From JAFDZV01 sp966128725 (GTDB lineage: Bacteria > Bacteroidota > Ignavibacteria > OLB7): a DNA stretch of 15,472 nucleotides. The stretch's first letter is position 1. Each line of letters starts with the position of its first letter. Where the stretch lies: positions 1-15,472 of the forward strand of contig CBHYLN010000129.1 in NCBI GenBank assembly GCA_966128725.1, written 5' to 3'. The notes beneath the pieces were generated by a model. The model worked only from the letters and a program-made list of their open reading frames with translations. It had not been told where the DNA came from and searched no databases. Shown here one piece after another: positions 1 through 8,652 of this stretch. The translations under genes and the position numbers were made by a program.

Positions 1-3000
1 GATGACGACATCGCCGCCGCGTTGATCTACGCCGTGGATCGCGGCGCGCGCGTTGTGAACCTGAGCTTTGGCGACTACTACGCATCGCCGCTTCTGCACG
101 ATGCAATCCGGTACGCGGTGGGCAAGGGCGTGGTGGTTGTGGCCTCCAGCGGGAATGAAGGCGGGAGCGATCCGCATTATCCATCCAGCTTCGCCGAGGT
201 GATCGGAGTTGGTGCCACCGACAGGAATGATTATCTGGCACCGTTCACTACCTATGGCGCGCAGTTGGCACTGTGCGCGCCGGGCGTGGACATCGTTACC
301 ACGCAGGCCGGTAGCGGCTACAAACGTGTAAGCGGCACCTCGTTCTCGTCGCCCTACGTCGCGGCAGCCGCGGCCCTGATCGCCTCGGCGCATCCGGGGT
401 GGCGCCCGTCGGAAATTCGTTCCGTGCTCGAGCTCAGCGCCGACGATCGCGGCCGCACCGGATGGGACCTGAACTACGGCGCGGGCCGATTGAACATGCG
501 GCGCGCGTTGGAGTACGTTGCCGCTGCCGATGTGGCGATCGAGACGCCCGAGGTGGATGCGGCGCTCCATGCGGGCGATTCGTTGATCGTAACCGGCTCG
601 GCATACTCGCCGCTGCTGGAATCGTGGAGCCTTTCGCTTGGTGCGGGCGACGATCCTCGCCAATGGCAGGACATACCCGGCCCAACCGGGGCGACCAGCG
701 AAACAACCGCCCGTGTACACGACCGCCTGGGCGCAGCCGCGCTGGCCGGGCTTCCGCCGGGCCAGTACACGTTGCGCCTTACCGTGCGGCAAACCAACGG
801 CCGCACAACCGACCGCCGTGTGCGCCTGTTTGTGGACCCGCCCAAACCCGTTGTTGCCTCGGTTGCCATCCGCAATGTGTGGCGGTTCGATCAACGTGCC
901 GTGGCGGTTACCTGCTCCACGCAGGAGCCCTCGTTGCTGCGTTTGTGGTTGCGCCAGGCCGGCAGCGGTGCGCCGTATCGCGCCGTGGCGCTCGAGGCCG
1001 AGCGTACCGGGATGGTGCGCGATCACTTCCTGCTTCTCACCGCCGATGAGATCGACCGCCTGACCCCGTACGATGCGTATCTGGAGCTTACCAATGCCGC
1101 GGGTGATACAACGTTGATCGGCGCGCCGCAGGCGCCGCTGAGCATCATCCGCGAACGCGATGCGTTCTCGCGCACGACGTTTGCCCGGAAGCCCTACGAC
1201 CTTCCGTACGGGTACGTGCTGGACGATACGCGCAGTCTGTACCCCGATGCCAGCGCCTCCGTCGTACTGAATCGGTTTCAGGATGGCGGCTACGGTCCGC
1301 TGGTGTTGTACGGCTTCGCCAACGGAACGTTTACCCAGCGTGATTCGGTCGCCGAGGGGTGGCTGCCGCGTTCGATGGGCGATGCAAACGGTGATGGCAG
1401 GCTTGATATCCTTGTGCAGTCGCGGGGCACCGGCATGATCTTCAGCCGCGATGGATCTGGCAGCAATCCCCTGGCACGGAGTCTGTTTGTGGATACCACA
1501 AGCGGTGACTTCTGGGCAGATGCGTTGATCGACCTGGACGACGACGGTGTAGCCGAGGTGGTGGCCCGTACGGACAACAGCGCCGCCGAGCCCGCGTATT
1601 ACTACACCGCGCGTCTTGCCGGCGATACGCTTGCGCGTGATGCGCGATTGCCGAATACCACGGCTCCGGCATCCGGCGACAGCCGCAACAAGTATGGGCC
1701 ACCGGAAGCGCGTGCCGCCGACTTCGACGGCGATGGCCGGCTTGACCTGTTGATCGGCGATGACGATGCCGATTTCCAGATCTACAGGCAACTTCCTGAC
1801 GGGCGGTTCCAATCGATGTGGATCGACGAGAACGATGGTGAGGGGGGAAGCGAGTTTGTTACCTCGGGCGATCTGGACGGCGACGGTCGGCAGGAGGCCA
1901 TCGTGGCCTATCATGCCCGTGTGGGCCAGAGTTTCCAACGCACCTACGCGCTGCCGTTCTGGACCATCAAGGCCTTCTCCTTCGATCGCGCCGGCAAACC
2001 CTCGCTGATCTGGCGCGACAGTATCGCCTACGTTCGGCCAACGTTGCCGTTCCTCTTTTTCAGCGGTCTTGCCGCCGGCGAACTGAACGGCCGGCCCGGC
2101 GACGAGCTTGTGCTGTCCTTCTTCCCTGGCCTGTATGTGTTGGCGTGGGACTCGGTTGCCAAAACGCTGCGCCCGTTATGGTATCGCGATGGCGTGATAG
2201 CCAACCGGCCGGTGATCGCCGATCTGGATGGCGATGGCCGGCAGGAGATAGGCGTGGGGGATGGAACGCGCCTTTCGTTCTTCCAGGCGTATGCCGCGTC
2301 GGCCGGTGTGCCTGCACCCTCCGGGTTCAACGGGTGGGCCGTCAACGATACGTTGGTTCATCTGCAATGGAACCCGGTGGATGGCGCCGAATACTATACG
2401 CTGTACCGTGGCGAGAAGGGAACCAACGGCTCATTCCATTTTGATTCCGTTGCGCGCACCACGGCAACGTTCATCAACGATACCGGCTTCGTTACCGTGG
2501 GCGGCGCGCGGCTGGAGCCCCGGCGTACCTACTACTACATCGTCACCAGTCGCAATACGGCGCTCACGGCCGTGGATAGCTTGCTCAGCAACGCCGTTGC
2601 CGTGTTCACGCACACGCCGGGGATTATCGAATCCGTGACCGCCGTTAACAGTCGCGCCGTGCGCGTGCGCATGTCCGTACCGCTTGCCAGCACGCTTGCC
2701 AGGCCCGGCGCGCTGGGCATTACAACGTCGGGCGGCCGCGAACTGGTTGTAAGCACCGTGCTTGATGCCGATCCCTTTACGCTGGTGGCCACACTTCAGG
2801 AGGATGTGGGCGGTGATTCGCTGGTCGTGCGGCCAACGTGGTTGCTGCGCGACGTGTTCGGCACTCCGTTCGATACGCTTTCGGTGGCGGGTGTGCGCAT
2901 GCCGGAAGCCGAACGCCCTGGCGAGCGCTTCCTTGCTTTGCGCGCCCAGTTGATTGCGCGCGACACTGTTGCCGTGGATTTCAATGCGCCGCTGGATGCA

Positions 3001-3519
3001 GCCTCGGCAACCGTGGCAGCCGCATACCGGCTGTTGCCCGGTGGCAGCATCGTTTCGGCAACGCTGGCGCCCACCAATCCCGCGCGTATCCTGTTGGCCG
3101 TTGGGCCGGAGTATCCCGTGGGAGCGCTCGGCGTGGTGTATACCGTGCCCATCAACGGTGTGTTTGCCGCCGACGGCCGCGCGCTGAACGATGGGGCGGG
3201 GGGCATTGTTTCGTTTGTGGTCACCGCGCCAAATCTGGACGCGCCGATGGTGTATCCGCATCCATTCTCCATCGAACGCGATGGGCGATGCACCTTTGCC
3301 GGGCTTACACGGCAGGCAACGGTCAGGATCTTCACACAGTCCGGAAGGGGCATTGCCACATTGGTGGAAACCGAGGGCGCGGGCGGTGTAACGTGGGATG
3401 GGCACGACGAGCGCGGCGACCCCGTGCCGCCGGGCGTGTATATCTACGTGGTGAACGGGGTGGCTGCCGACGGCTCGGCCTACGAGTCGGCCCCCAGCAA
3501 GATCGCCGTGGTGCCGTAG
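1..3519 (+). CDS. Subtilisin-like (S8) serine protease, 5'-truncated, with FG-GAP/VCBS, FN3, Ig-like and FlgD-like C-terminal domains
   Basis: The reading frame is open from base 1, so the first in-frame TTG (22) is an internal Leu and the gene starts outside the window. The missing part should carry the signal peptide and the catalytic Asp and His. Counting codon 22 as residue 1, the subtilase oxyanion Asn lies in ASSGNEGG (Asn45, bases 154-156) and the catalytic Ser in GTSFSSP (Ser107, bases 340-342). An Ig-like region follows (about 170-275). Then come FG-GAP/VCBS calcium-loop repeats with D-x-D-G-D-G motifs near bases 1381, 1531, 1720, 1870 and 2221, then a fibronectin III-like domain (about 761-863). 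Two SbsA-like Ig domains span about 870-1070. The last ~90 residues (VTWDGHDERGDPVPPGVYIY) match the FlgD-like/T9SS-associated C-terminal domain, so secretion and surface attachment by T9SS is inferred. The protein is probably an extracellular protease; its substrate is unknown. It converges with the methyltransferase gene that ends at 3580. Confidence 0.94.
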   Translation, partial: DDDIAAALIYAVDRGARVVNLSFGDYYASPLLHDAIRYAVGKGVVVVASSGNEGGSDPHYPSSFAEVIGVGATDRNDYLAPFTTYGAQLALCAPGVDIVTTQAGSGYKRVSGTSFSSPYVAAAAALIASAHPGWRPSEIRSVLELSADDRGRTGWDLNYGAGRLNMRRALEYVAAADVAIETPEVDAALHAGDSLIVTGSAYSPLLESWSLSLGAGDDPRQWQDIPGPTGATSETTARVHDRLGAAALAGLPPGQYTLRLTVRQTNGRTTDRRVRLFVDPPKPVVASVAIRNVWRFDQRAVAVTCSTQEPSLLRLWLRQAGSGAPYRAVALEAERTGMVRDHFLLLTADEIDRLTPYDAYLELTNAAGDTTLIGAPQAPLSIIRERDAFSRTTFARKPYDLPYGYVLDDTRSLYPDASASVVLNRFQDGGYGPLVLYGFANGTFTQRDSVAEGWLPRSMGDANGDGRLDILVQSRGTGMIFSRDGSGSNPLARSLFVDTTSGDFWADALIDLDDDGVAEVVARTDNSAAEPAYYYTARLAGDTLARDARLPNTTAPASGDSRNKYGPPEARAADFDGDGRLDLLIGDDDADFQIYRQLPDGRFQSMWIDENDGEGGSEFVTSGDLDGDGRQEAIVAYHARVGQSFQRTYALPFWTIKAFSFDRAGKPSLIWRDSIAYVRPTLPFLFFSGLAAGELNGRPGDELVLSFFPGLYVLAWDSVAKTLRPLWYRDGVIANRPVIADLDGDGRQEIGVGDGTRLSFFQAYAASAGVPAPSGFNGWAVNDTLVHLQWNPVDGAEYYTLYRGEKGTNGSFHFDSVARTTATFINDTGFVTVGGARLEPRRTYYYIVTSRNTALTAVDSLLSNAVAVFTHTPGIIESVTAVNSRAVRVRMSVPLASTLARPGALGITTSGGRELVVSTVLDADPFTLVATLQEDVGGDSLVVRPTWLLRDVFGTPFDTLSVAGVRMPEAERPGERFLALRAQLIARDTVAVDFNAPLDAASATVAAAYRLLPGGSIVSATLAPTNPARILLAVGPEYPVGALGVVYTVPINGVFAADGRALNDGAGGIVSFVVTAPNLDAPMVYPHPFSIERDGRCTFAGLTRQATVRIFTQSGRGIATLVETEGAGGVTWDGHDERGDPVPPGVYIYVVNGVAADGSAYESAPSKIAVVP

Positions 3520-3579
3520 TCGCGTGATCGCCTGATACGACGCCGTTGCGTACAACTCATCCGGCGTTGCGCTGCACGG

Positions 3580-4077
3580 CTACCACACGCCGGGGAAGAA
3601 GCGCCGTGTTGTGGCAGCGTATTGGGGATACTCCGGGTACAACCGGGCCAGATGGCGTTCCTCGAATCGCGACTTGGCCAGAAAGAAAGCGGTGATAACG
3701 GCGCATGTTGCCGCGCCAACAACGGTGGGGCGTATCATCGTGCCCCCGTACATCACCAGCATCACCCCGCCGTACATCGGGTGGCGTACCAGCGCGTAGA
3801 TGCCCCGGGTTGCCAGTCCGCTTGCCGGTTTGGGCAGGGGGTTGGGTGTGAAACTTGGGCCAAGCCTACGATACGAAAACAGCAGCAGGGCCAACCCCTC
3901 GGCCAGCAGCGCTGTGCCGGCCACCAGCGGAATCCATTGCAGTCGCTGCAGCGGCGGCGTTGCACCGGTGGCCGTGTACCATCCCCATACGCCAACGATC
4001 GCGAACTGCGCCGCCACCCACCACCATCCGGTGATGCGCCCGGCGGATGCCGCGCCACCGTTCACTCCTGAATCCAC
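3580..4077 (-). CDS. ICMT/PEMT-family integral membrane methyltransferase
   Basis: This 165-aa protein of the isoprenylcysteine carboxyl methyltransferase / phospholipid methyltransferase superfamily has about four hydrophobic segments (about 16-37, 47-68, 104-120 and 120-134). The family signature is present: G92-IYALVRHPMY-G103, with the RHP triad at 98-100, then E139-E140 and the Tyr-rich tail LYPEYPQY, which help form the SAM site in the family. The bacterial substrate cannot be deduced; lipids, small thiols or isoprenoid-like molecules are all possible. The start is uncertain. GTG at 4077 gives a 16-bp overlap with the lipoprotein gene upstream, while GTG at 4065 overlaps its TGA stop (GTGA) and directly abuts an AGGAG. 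Either choice implies translational coupling to that lipoprotein. The 60-bp gap to the convergent protease gene holds only a weak hairpin. Confidence 0.85.
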   Translation of the reverse strand: MDSGVNGGAASAGRITGWWWVAAQFAIVGVWGWYTATGATPPLQRLQWIPLVAGTALLAEGLALLLFSYRRLGPSFTPNPLPKPASGLATRGIYALVRHPMYGGVMLVMYGGTMIRPTVVGAATCAVITAFFLAKSRFEERHLARLYPEYPQYAATTRRFFPGVW

Positions 4078-6008
4078 AGCGTTTGATATGTCAACGGCGA
4101 TGTGCTGCCGTTGCGTTTCGGGCCAACAACAAGCACGTAGCGGCGCCCGGCGCTGATCTGCACGCCGTCGGTACGGGCAAGGATTGTTGTGTCGCCTGCG
4201 GCGGTAATGATCACCGAGTACTTCCGCTCGTCGAAGTCGCGCGAAAGCGAGGGGACGCCAAACGCCAGCGTGTCGGTTGCCGGGGTCAAGGCGCCGTCGA
4301 TATGCACGGTCAGGTTGGATACACCCGGCACCGCGTTCAGGAACCGCACCCCGGCTTTCACGGGCGAGACCGGATCGGCGCCCGAGCGCAACGCCAGGAG
4401 CGTGCGCGAACCCTCGCCGCCGGTTGCGCCAAACAAGTAGTTGCCCTGTCGTGGATCCACCGTGGCATTGCCGGCGTTGGACACGACGCTTGTAATCGAA
4501 AACGGCAGCACCGATGTATACACGTAGCTGAACCCCAGCGCGCGCGGTGTCTGGCTGCCAACGGTGAACGTGGCGTCCTGATCCGGCATCATGTTGAAGA
4601 ACGTTGCGTGCGACCCCTGCGAGCCGATGGCGGCCAGGGCCGAGCCGGCAACGTCGTCGCGGACAATCAGCAACACGGGCGTGTTGTTCGGTGTGGCAAC
4701 CACCAGGGTGTAATATCCTGCCTGCAGCGGCTCGATGCCGCCGTTGAGGTATTCGCCCGTGGCAGGATTGCTCAGCATCAGCGGGTACTGCGCCGGCGGC
4801 AGCGTGACATACTGGCTGTAGCTGCCCAGGGTCAGCGTGCCAAACGGCCTGGAGTCCGCATTCACCGATTCCGGCGCGCCGGCCCCGATCGATACCGAGG
4901 CGCCGGGCAGCGAGCGGGCGATGTTTATCCCGCGAAGATGTGCATTGCCGTCGCCAATGGCCGGTATCGTACGGTCGATCACGGCGGCCTTTACGCCATC
5001 AATGGCATTGTACACCACGATCAACGCGCGGCCACCAACCAGCAGCGCAATCGGGATCTTGAAGTTCGATCCGCCCGAGGTGGAGACCACCAGCGAGTCG
5101 CCGAACGGATTTGTGCAGGCGTCGATCACTGCCGGCGCGGATATGGTGAACGGGGCCAGGCCCGTGGCAATCGGCGTGGGGCTGCCATCCAGGCCAACCG
5201 ATACCGACTCGCCACCGCCCAGGCCGTTCAGTAGCTCCACCGTGGCCGTTGTGCGGGTTTCCGGAACCGCCGGCGGAAGCGGGCCAACGCCTTCGCCGTC
5301 GCGTACCACGTACAACGATGTTTCGCCGGCCTTGCGCGCGGCAATCAGGTATGTGTTCACCAGCGGGCGGTCACCGCTTACCAGCGGGAGGCGTGCGGTG
5401 GCCAGCGGGCGGCTGGAATCGGCCGAGCTGAACAGATACAGCGAAAGCTCGTCGGCCTGCGACAGTATCGACTGCGGTGACTGCGCGAAGAACGCGGGCG
5501 CGAACAGTACCGATCCGCTTTGGCAGCCCACCTTCACGAAATAGTTGGTACCGTCGTTGATGGCGTTGATGAACGATACCTTACGCTGCTTGTGCGCCAG
5601 CAGATCGATGCGTTCCTGATCGCCAAGCCCCAGCCGGATCACCTGCTGCGATGTGTCGTTGCCAAGCACGAAGTAATCCAGCGAGTCACCGCGCCCCAGA
5701 AGCTGATTGAATACCGTGTCGGGCGTTGCGCGGCCCGGCCGTTGCAGCAGCAGCACGCTTTGCTCAAGCAACAGCACGCGGCGGTACGGTGAAATGGTGA
5801 ACGGGGCCAGGCCCGTTGTAACCGGGATGCCGGGAAACGAAACGTCGATACCGTCACGTTCCAGCAGGTTGATAACGCGTACGCCGCTGCTATCCGGGAG
5901 CGGCGGGTTCAGCAGGTTGGGGTCCTCGTACGTATCGCAGGCCGATATGATGAACGCCATCAGAAGGCCGGCGAATGCCGCGCGAAGTTCGACAGATGTG
6001 ATGCGCAT
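4062..6008 (-). CDS. Surface lipoprotein made of about six DUF4397-like modules
   Basis: The chosen ATG at 6008 gives 648 aa and starts directly at a lipoprotein signal: basic/polar MRITSVELR, a hydrophobic core, and the lipobox ISA-C24 (Cys codon 5937-5939). The frame stays open to 6095, but that extension would place a non-signal sequence before the lipobox. The mature part looks like degenerate tandem modules that each open with a strand of the type VxFLN or VELLN: about 42-120 (VRVINLL), 143-240 (KVSFINAI), 254-335 (ATVELLNGL), 354-445, 466-540 (ATFFNMM) and 551-630 (VRFLNAVPG, ending AGRRYVLVVGP). The last module is the clearest DUF4397 match. Modules 1 and 3 share TGLAPFTIS exactly. DUF4397 proteins are cell-envelope beta-sandwich proteins of unknown function. 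No Shine-Dalgarno is visible. The gene lies 134 bp after rsmB and overlaps the methyltransferase gene downstream. Confidence 0.85.
   Translation of the reverse strand: MRITSVELRAAFAGLLMAFIISACDTYEDPNLLNPPLPDSSGVRVINLLERDGIDVSFPGIPVTTGLAPFTISPYRRVLLLEQSVLLLQRPGRATPDTVFNQLLGRGDSLDYFVLGNDTSQQVIRLGLGDQERIDLLAHKQRKVSFINAINDGTNYFVKVGCQSGSVLFAPAFFAQSPQSILSQADELSLYLFSSADSSRPLATARLPLVSGDRPLVNTYLIAARKAGETSLYVVRDGEGVGPLPPAVPETRTTATVELLNGLGGGESVSVGLDGSPTPIATGLAPFTISAPAVIDACTNPFGDSLVVSTSGGSNFKIPIALLVGGRALIVVYNAIDGVKAAVIDRTIPAIGDGNAHLRGINIARSLPGASVSIGAGAPESVNADSRPFGTLTLGSYSQYVTLPPAQYPLMLSNPATGEYLNGGIEPLQAGYYTLVVATPNNTPVLLIVRDDVAGSALAAIGSQGSHATFFNMMPDQDATFTVGSQTPRALGFSYVYTSVLPFSITSVVSNAGNATVDPRQGNYLFGATGGEGSRTLLALRSGADPVSPVKAGVRFLNAVPGVSNLTVHIDGALTPATDTLAFGVPSLSRDFDERKYSVIITAAGDTTILARTDGVQISAGRRYVLVVGPKRNGSTSPLTYQTLWIQE
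5143..5165. repeat. Direct repeat copy A inside the DUF4397-like lipoprotein gene
   Basis: These 23 bases recur identically at 5794-5816. The two copies are 651 bp (217 codons) apart and in the same frame, and both encode TGLAPFT within the DUF4397-like modules. Most of the surrounding module sequence has diverged, so this short block is either strongly constrained or was homogenised recently. Confidence 0.9.
5794..5816. repeat. Direct repeat copy B inside the DUF4397-like lipoprotein gene
   Basis: This is the second copy of the 23-base identical block at 5143-5165. It sits in the first DUF4397-like module (residues about 64-71), and the match is read directly from the sequence. Confidence 0.9.
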
Positions 6009-6142
6009 GTTGTAGGCTTGCAGAGGTCTGGTTCTTGGCACGGCCCAATGTACAACCAGGCGGGCAAAGAATCGTGTGCACAACGCCGTCCCCATGGCTC
6101 AGGTACCGGCCTGGCGCGTACGGTGTGCAAGGGCGGCGCGGA

Positions 6143-7537
6143 TCATCGCAGCCGGCGCATCCGGGCGCCGAATGTCCCGTCCAGGCCGTGACGGCTTGGC
6201 AGCGTGGCAAGGAATCCCTCGGGCGTGACTACCTGCTCCGGGAGCAGGGTGGAGGCAGGTTCCAGTTCGAAGTCCGGGTGCTCGGCAAGGAACTGACGTA
6301 TCACGTCCTCGTTCTCCGCCGGTTCGATTGTACATGTGGTGTACACCAGATGGCCGCCGGGTCGCACCAACGTGGCCGCATTTCGCAGGATCTCCGCCTG
6401 CAGGGCGGCCATCGCCTCGATGTCCTCGGGCGTGCGCTTCCACTTGATGTCCGGTTTCTTGGCCAGCACACCCAATCCCGAACACGGGGCATCAACCAGC
6501 ACCACGTCGGCCGGTTCCAGTTGGATCGTGCGCGCATCGCCGGTCACCATCGTCACCTGCTCGCCCAGGTGCAATCGCTGCACAGCTTCGGCTACCAGGC
6601 GCAGCTTGGCCTCGAACTTGTCCACGGCAATCACCTGGCCCTGGCCATCCAATGCCTCGGCGATTGCGGCGGTTTTCCCGCCGGGGGCCGCGCACAGGTC
6701 CACCACACGCATCCCGGGGCGTGCGCCCGTCAGGGCCGATGCCAGCATGGCGCCTTCATCCTGAATCGAAAAGCCGCCGTCGCGGAATACCGCATCCGCG
6801 CCGATGCCGGCCATCCCATCCACCAGCACAACGCCCGGCATCAGCTCCGACTGCCGCGCGGCCAGCCCTCGTGATTGCAGATGGTGCAGCACGGCGTCAA
6901 CCGTGGAGCGCCGGGGATTGATACGCAAAGCCAGATGGGGTCGGCGATTGTTGGCCTCCAGAAGCGCTTCGGTTTCCGCGCCGCCGAATCGTGCATGCCA
7001 GCGCCGTACCAGCCACAGTGGATGCGAGAACATGATCGCCAGGTAGCGGGCTTCGTCGTCCAAACGTTCCGGGTAGGTGATGCTTGCCAGCTTGCGGATG
7101 ATGCTGCGGAGAACACCGTTGACCACGCTGGCCGACCGTGCCCCTTTCAGGCGCTTTACAATTTCCACCGATTCGTTCACGGCGGCCGAATACGGGATGC
7201 GATCCAGAAAGAGTATCTGATACAGTGCCACGCGCAGGGCATTGCGCACAACCGGGATACAGCGCGTGAACTCACCGTGATAGAACCCGGTGAGCACCCA
7301 GTCCAGCCGTTCCTGCCAGCGCAGTACCCCGGTGGCAATCTCGTTCAGCAGCCGTTTGTCGGCATCGTTGAGCTCGCCGGCCGCAAGTTCCCGGTTCAGG
7401 AGCTTGTCCAGATAGGCGTCGCTCTGCTCCACACGGGTCAGGATCTTGACAGCCAACCCACGGGCGCCATGGAAAAACGGCTCTGGCGGGCGGCCGCCGC
7501 TGTCATCGGCACCCTCATTATCCTTCGACTGTAACAT
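6143..7537 (-). CDS. rsmB: 16S rRNA (cytosine-967-C5)-methyltransferase RsmB
   Basis: This 464-aa protein is close to the usual RsmB length. RsmB is a cytosolic SAM-dependent enzyme that methylates C967 (E. coli numbering) of 16S rRNA. The N-terminal NusB-like RNA-binding domain covers about 24-155 (ARGLAVKILTRVEQSDAYLD, and IPYSAAVNESVEIVKRLKG near 114-133). The C-terminal Rossmann methyltransferase domain shows motif I DLCAAPGGKT (280-289), the acidic SAM-binding VDKF (305-308), motif IV DAPCSGLG (349-356, Cys352) and motif VI TCT (401-403). In this family the motif VI Cys (Cys402) is the nucleophile and the motif IV Cys assists product release; both are intact. ATG 7537 is preceded by no Shine-Dalgarno. 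The gene diverges from the plus-strand barrel gene at 7765 and may be co-transcribed with the lipoprotein gene 134 bp downstream. It lacks the def/fmt/priA neighbours common elsewhere. Confidence 0.97.
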   Translation of the reverse strand: MLQSKDNEGADDSGGRPPEPFFHGARGLAVKILTRVEQSDAYLDKLLNRELAAGELNDADKRLLNEIATGVLRWQERLDWVLTGFYHGEFTRCIPVVRNALRVALYQILFLDRIPYSAAVNESVEIVKRLKGARSASVVNGVLRSIIRKLASITYPERLDDEARYLAIMFSHPLWLVRRWHARFGGAETEALLEANNRRPHLALRINPRRSTVDAVLHHLQSRGLAARQSELMPGVVLVDGMAGIGADAVFRDGGFSIQDEGAMLASALTGARPGMRVVDLCAAPGGKTAAIAEALDGQGQVIAVDKFEAKLRLVAEAVQRLHLGEQVTMVTGDARTIQLEPADVVLVDAPCSGLGVLAKKPDIKWKRTPEDIEAMAALQAEILRNAATLVRPGGHLVYTTCTIEPAENEDVIRQFLAEHPDFELEPASTLLPEQVVTPEGFLATLPSRHGLDGTFGARMRRLR

Positions 7538-7764
7538 TTATATGGTAATCAAGGTCATACATAGGCGAACCGGCAGCCTGTCACGGTGAAGTCCATCCGT
7601 ACCGATCTGTTGAAAAAGACCGATGTTGTGGCGGCTGCGCAAGGGAATATCTGTAAATTCTAATGACACGGAGTCCCTTGGTGACCCCTGAACGATGACG
7701 ATACCATGCCCGAGCCTGGCTATTGCGGGCAGCGGATGTCATGAACCTACATATCTGAACCATA
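7538..7764. promoter_or_regulatory. Divergent intergenic region between rsmB and the barrel operon
   Basis: This 227-bp spacer must hold promoters for both directions. An AT-rich pocket at about 7648-7664 stands out from the GC-rich surroundings. It contains TAAATTCT (7654-7661), only loosely like the Bacteroidota TAnnTTTG box, with a TTG at 7626-7628 that is too far away for the usual spacing. A short inverted repeat, TGCCCG (7707-7712) with CGGGCA (7726-7731), could form a leader hairpin before the barrel gene. Neither promoter can be placed with confidence. Confidence 0.3.
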
Positions 7765-8595
7765 GTGAGTATAACGTTCACTCGCCCCTTGATCGTTGCA
7801 GCCGCGTTTGCCGCCCTGGCCTGCTGTTGCAACGTGGGCGCTCGTGCCCAGGCGGATAATCCGCTGGAGTCGCGTACCGATCGTCCTCGTATCGGTGGCG
7901 AAATCGGCTTTGCATCGGTTTGGCAGAAGGGTGTGTATACCTCGGCGTGCGGTACGTTCGTGGAGGGGGCCGGCATCAATCCGGTTTTCGCGCTTGCGTA
8001 CGACTACCCGATCACCGGCTCGTTGCGCTTTGAAGCGCTCGCCGGCCTGCACGGTTATTCGCTCAGCAGTTCCTATGCGTCGAGCGAGCTTACCGTGGTG
8101 CGTGTCAATCGCCCGGGCGGTGCGGATTCGGCGCGCCTTGCACGCGTGAATGTGGATTTCGAGAACAAGGGCACGGCCAGTTTCACGTCGCTGTTCCTGC
8201 TGCCGTCGTTGAAACTGTATATCGGCAAAACGCTGTTCTTCGGCGCCGGCGTCAACGCCGGGCTGGTGATGGGGGGGACCTCGCAATACACCAAGAACAT
8301 CACGTCGCGTGTTGTGGACCCGCCCGACATGGGGCCAACGGAAATCTTCTACCCGGATACCGAGTCATCCGATCCCTACTCGAAGGTCTATCCGGAGGAA
8401 ACCATCGCAAATCGTGCCTCGCTGGCATTCAGTGCCGTTGGCTATGTGGGTGCGGAGTTTCCGCTGTCGAGGAATGTGCGGATAGGGCCGCGTGTGCTGT
8501 ATCAGGTACCGCTGTCAGCGGTTGTTACCGATCCCGAATTGAAGTTGAACGCGCTCACGTTCCTGGTAGGCGTTCGTTTCAACATCAACAACTGA
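7765..8595 (+). CDS. Outer-membrane beta-barrel protein (PorT/OmpA-barrel-like), signal peptide
   Basis: This 276-aa protein starts at GTG 7765; an in-frame TGA at 7756 excludes any earlier start. The N-terminus is a Sec signal peptide with a likely cleavage ARA28|QAD. Its hydrophobic core ends in three consecutive Cys (20-22), but the residue at -3 is Ala, so it is not a good lipobox. The mature part alternates amphipathic strands and loops, for example LRFEALAGLHGYSLSSS, SLKLYIGKTLFFGAGVNAG and NVRIGPRVLYQVPLSAV, and ends LTFLVGVRFNINN. This is the pattern of small 8-10-strand barrels in the generic outer-membrane beta-barrel family of Bacteroidota. No specific function is recognisable. It lies 57 bp before the 1263-aa exported protein with no terminator between them, so the two are probably co-transcribed, and it may help that protein reach or attach to the surface. 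No Shine-Dalgarno is visible. Confidence 0.75.
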   Translation: MSITFTRPLIVAAAFAALACCCNVGARAQADNPLESRTDRPRIGGEIGFASVWQKGVYTSACGTFVEGAGINPVFALAYDYPITGSLRFEALAGLHGYSLSSSYASSELTVVRVNRPGGADSARLARVNVDFENKGTASFTSLFLLPSLKLYIGKTLFFGAGVNAGLVMGGTSQYTKNITSRVVDPPDMGPTEIFYPDTESSDPYSKVYPEETIANRASLAFSAVGYVGAEFPLSRNVRIGPRVLYQVPLSAVVTDPELKLNALTFLVGVRFNINN

Positions 8596-8652
8596 GCCGA
8601 ACAGGCTGGTGCGTATCAGGTTCGACAATCTCGAGCATTTAACCCGAGCCCT

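Noticed and set aside
2431..3555. 374-aa open frame on the minus strand
   Set aside because: It is opposite the protease's Ig-like and C-terminal domains, and its His/Arg-rich sequence has no family features.
3540..3567. Hairpin ACGCCG/CGGCGT between the convergent genes
   Set aside because: The stem is only 6 bp with a 16-nt loop and no U-tract on either strand, so I do not call a bidirectional terminator.
4047..5234. 395-aa open frame on the plus strand
   Set aside because: It is the antisense of the DUF4397-like lipoprotein gene. Its composition is biased to Arg, Gly and Gln, and it has no domain.
6035..7534. Two plus-strand open frames (279 and 219 aa) opposite rsmB
   Set aside because: RsmB has every family motif on the minus strand. 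The plus-strand frames have no recognisable features and are antisense shadows.
7783..7826. Possible lipoprotein signal in the 276-aa barrel (AALAC)
   Set aside because: The -3 position is Ala rather than Leu/Val/Ile, and a good signal peptidase I site ARA|Q lies just after it.
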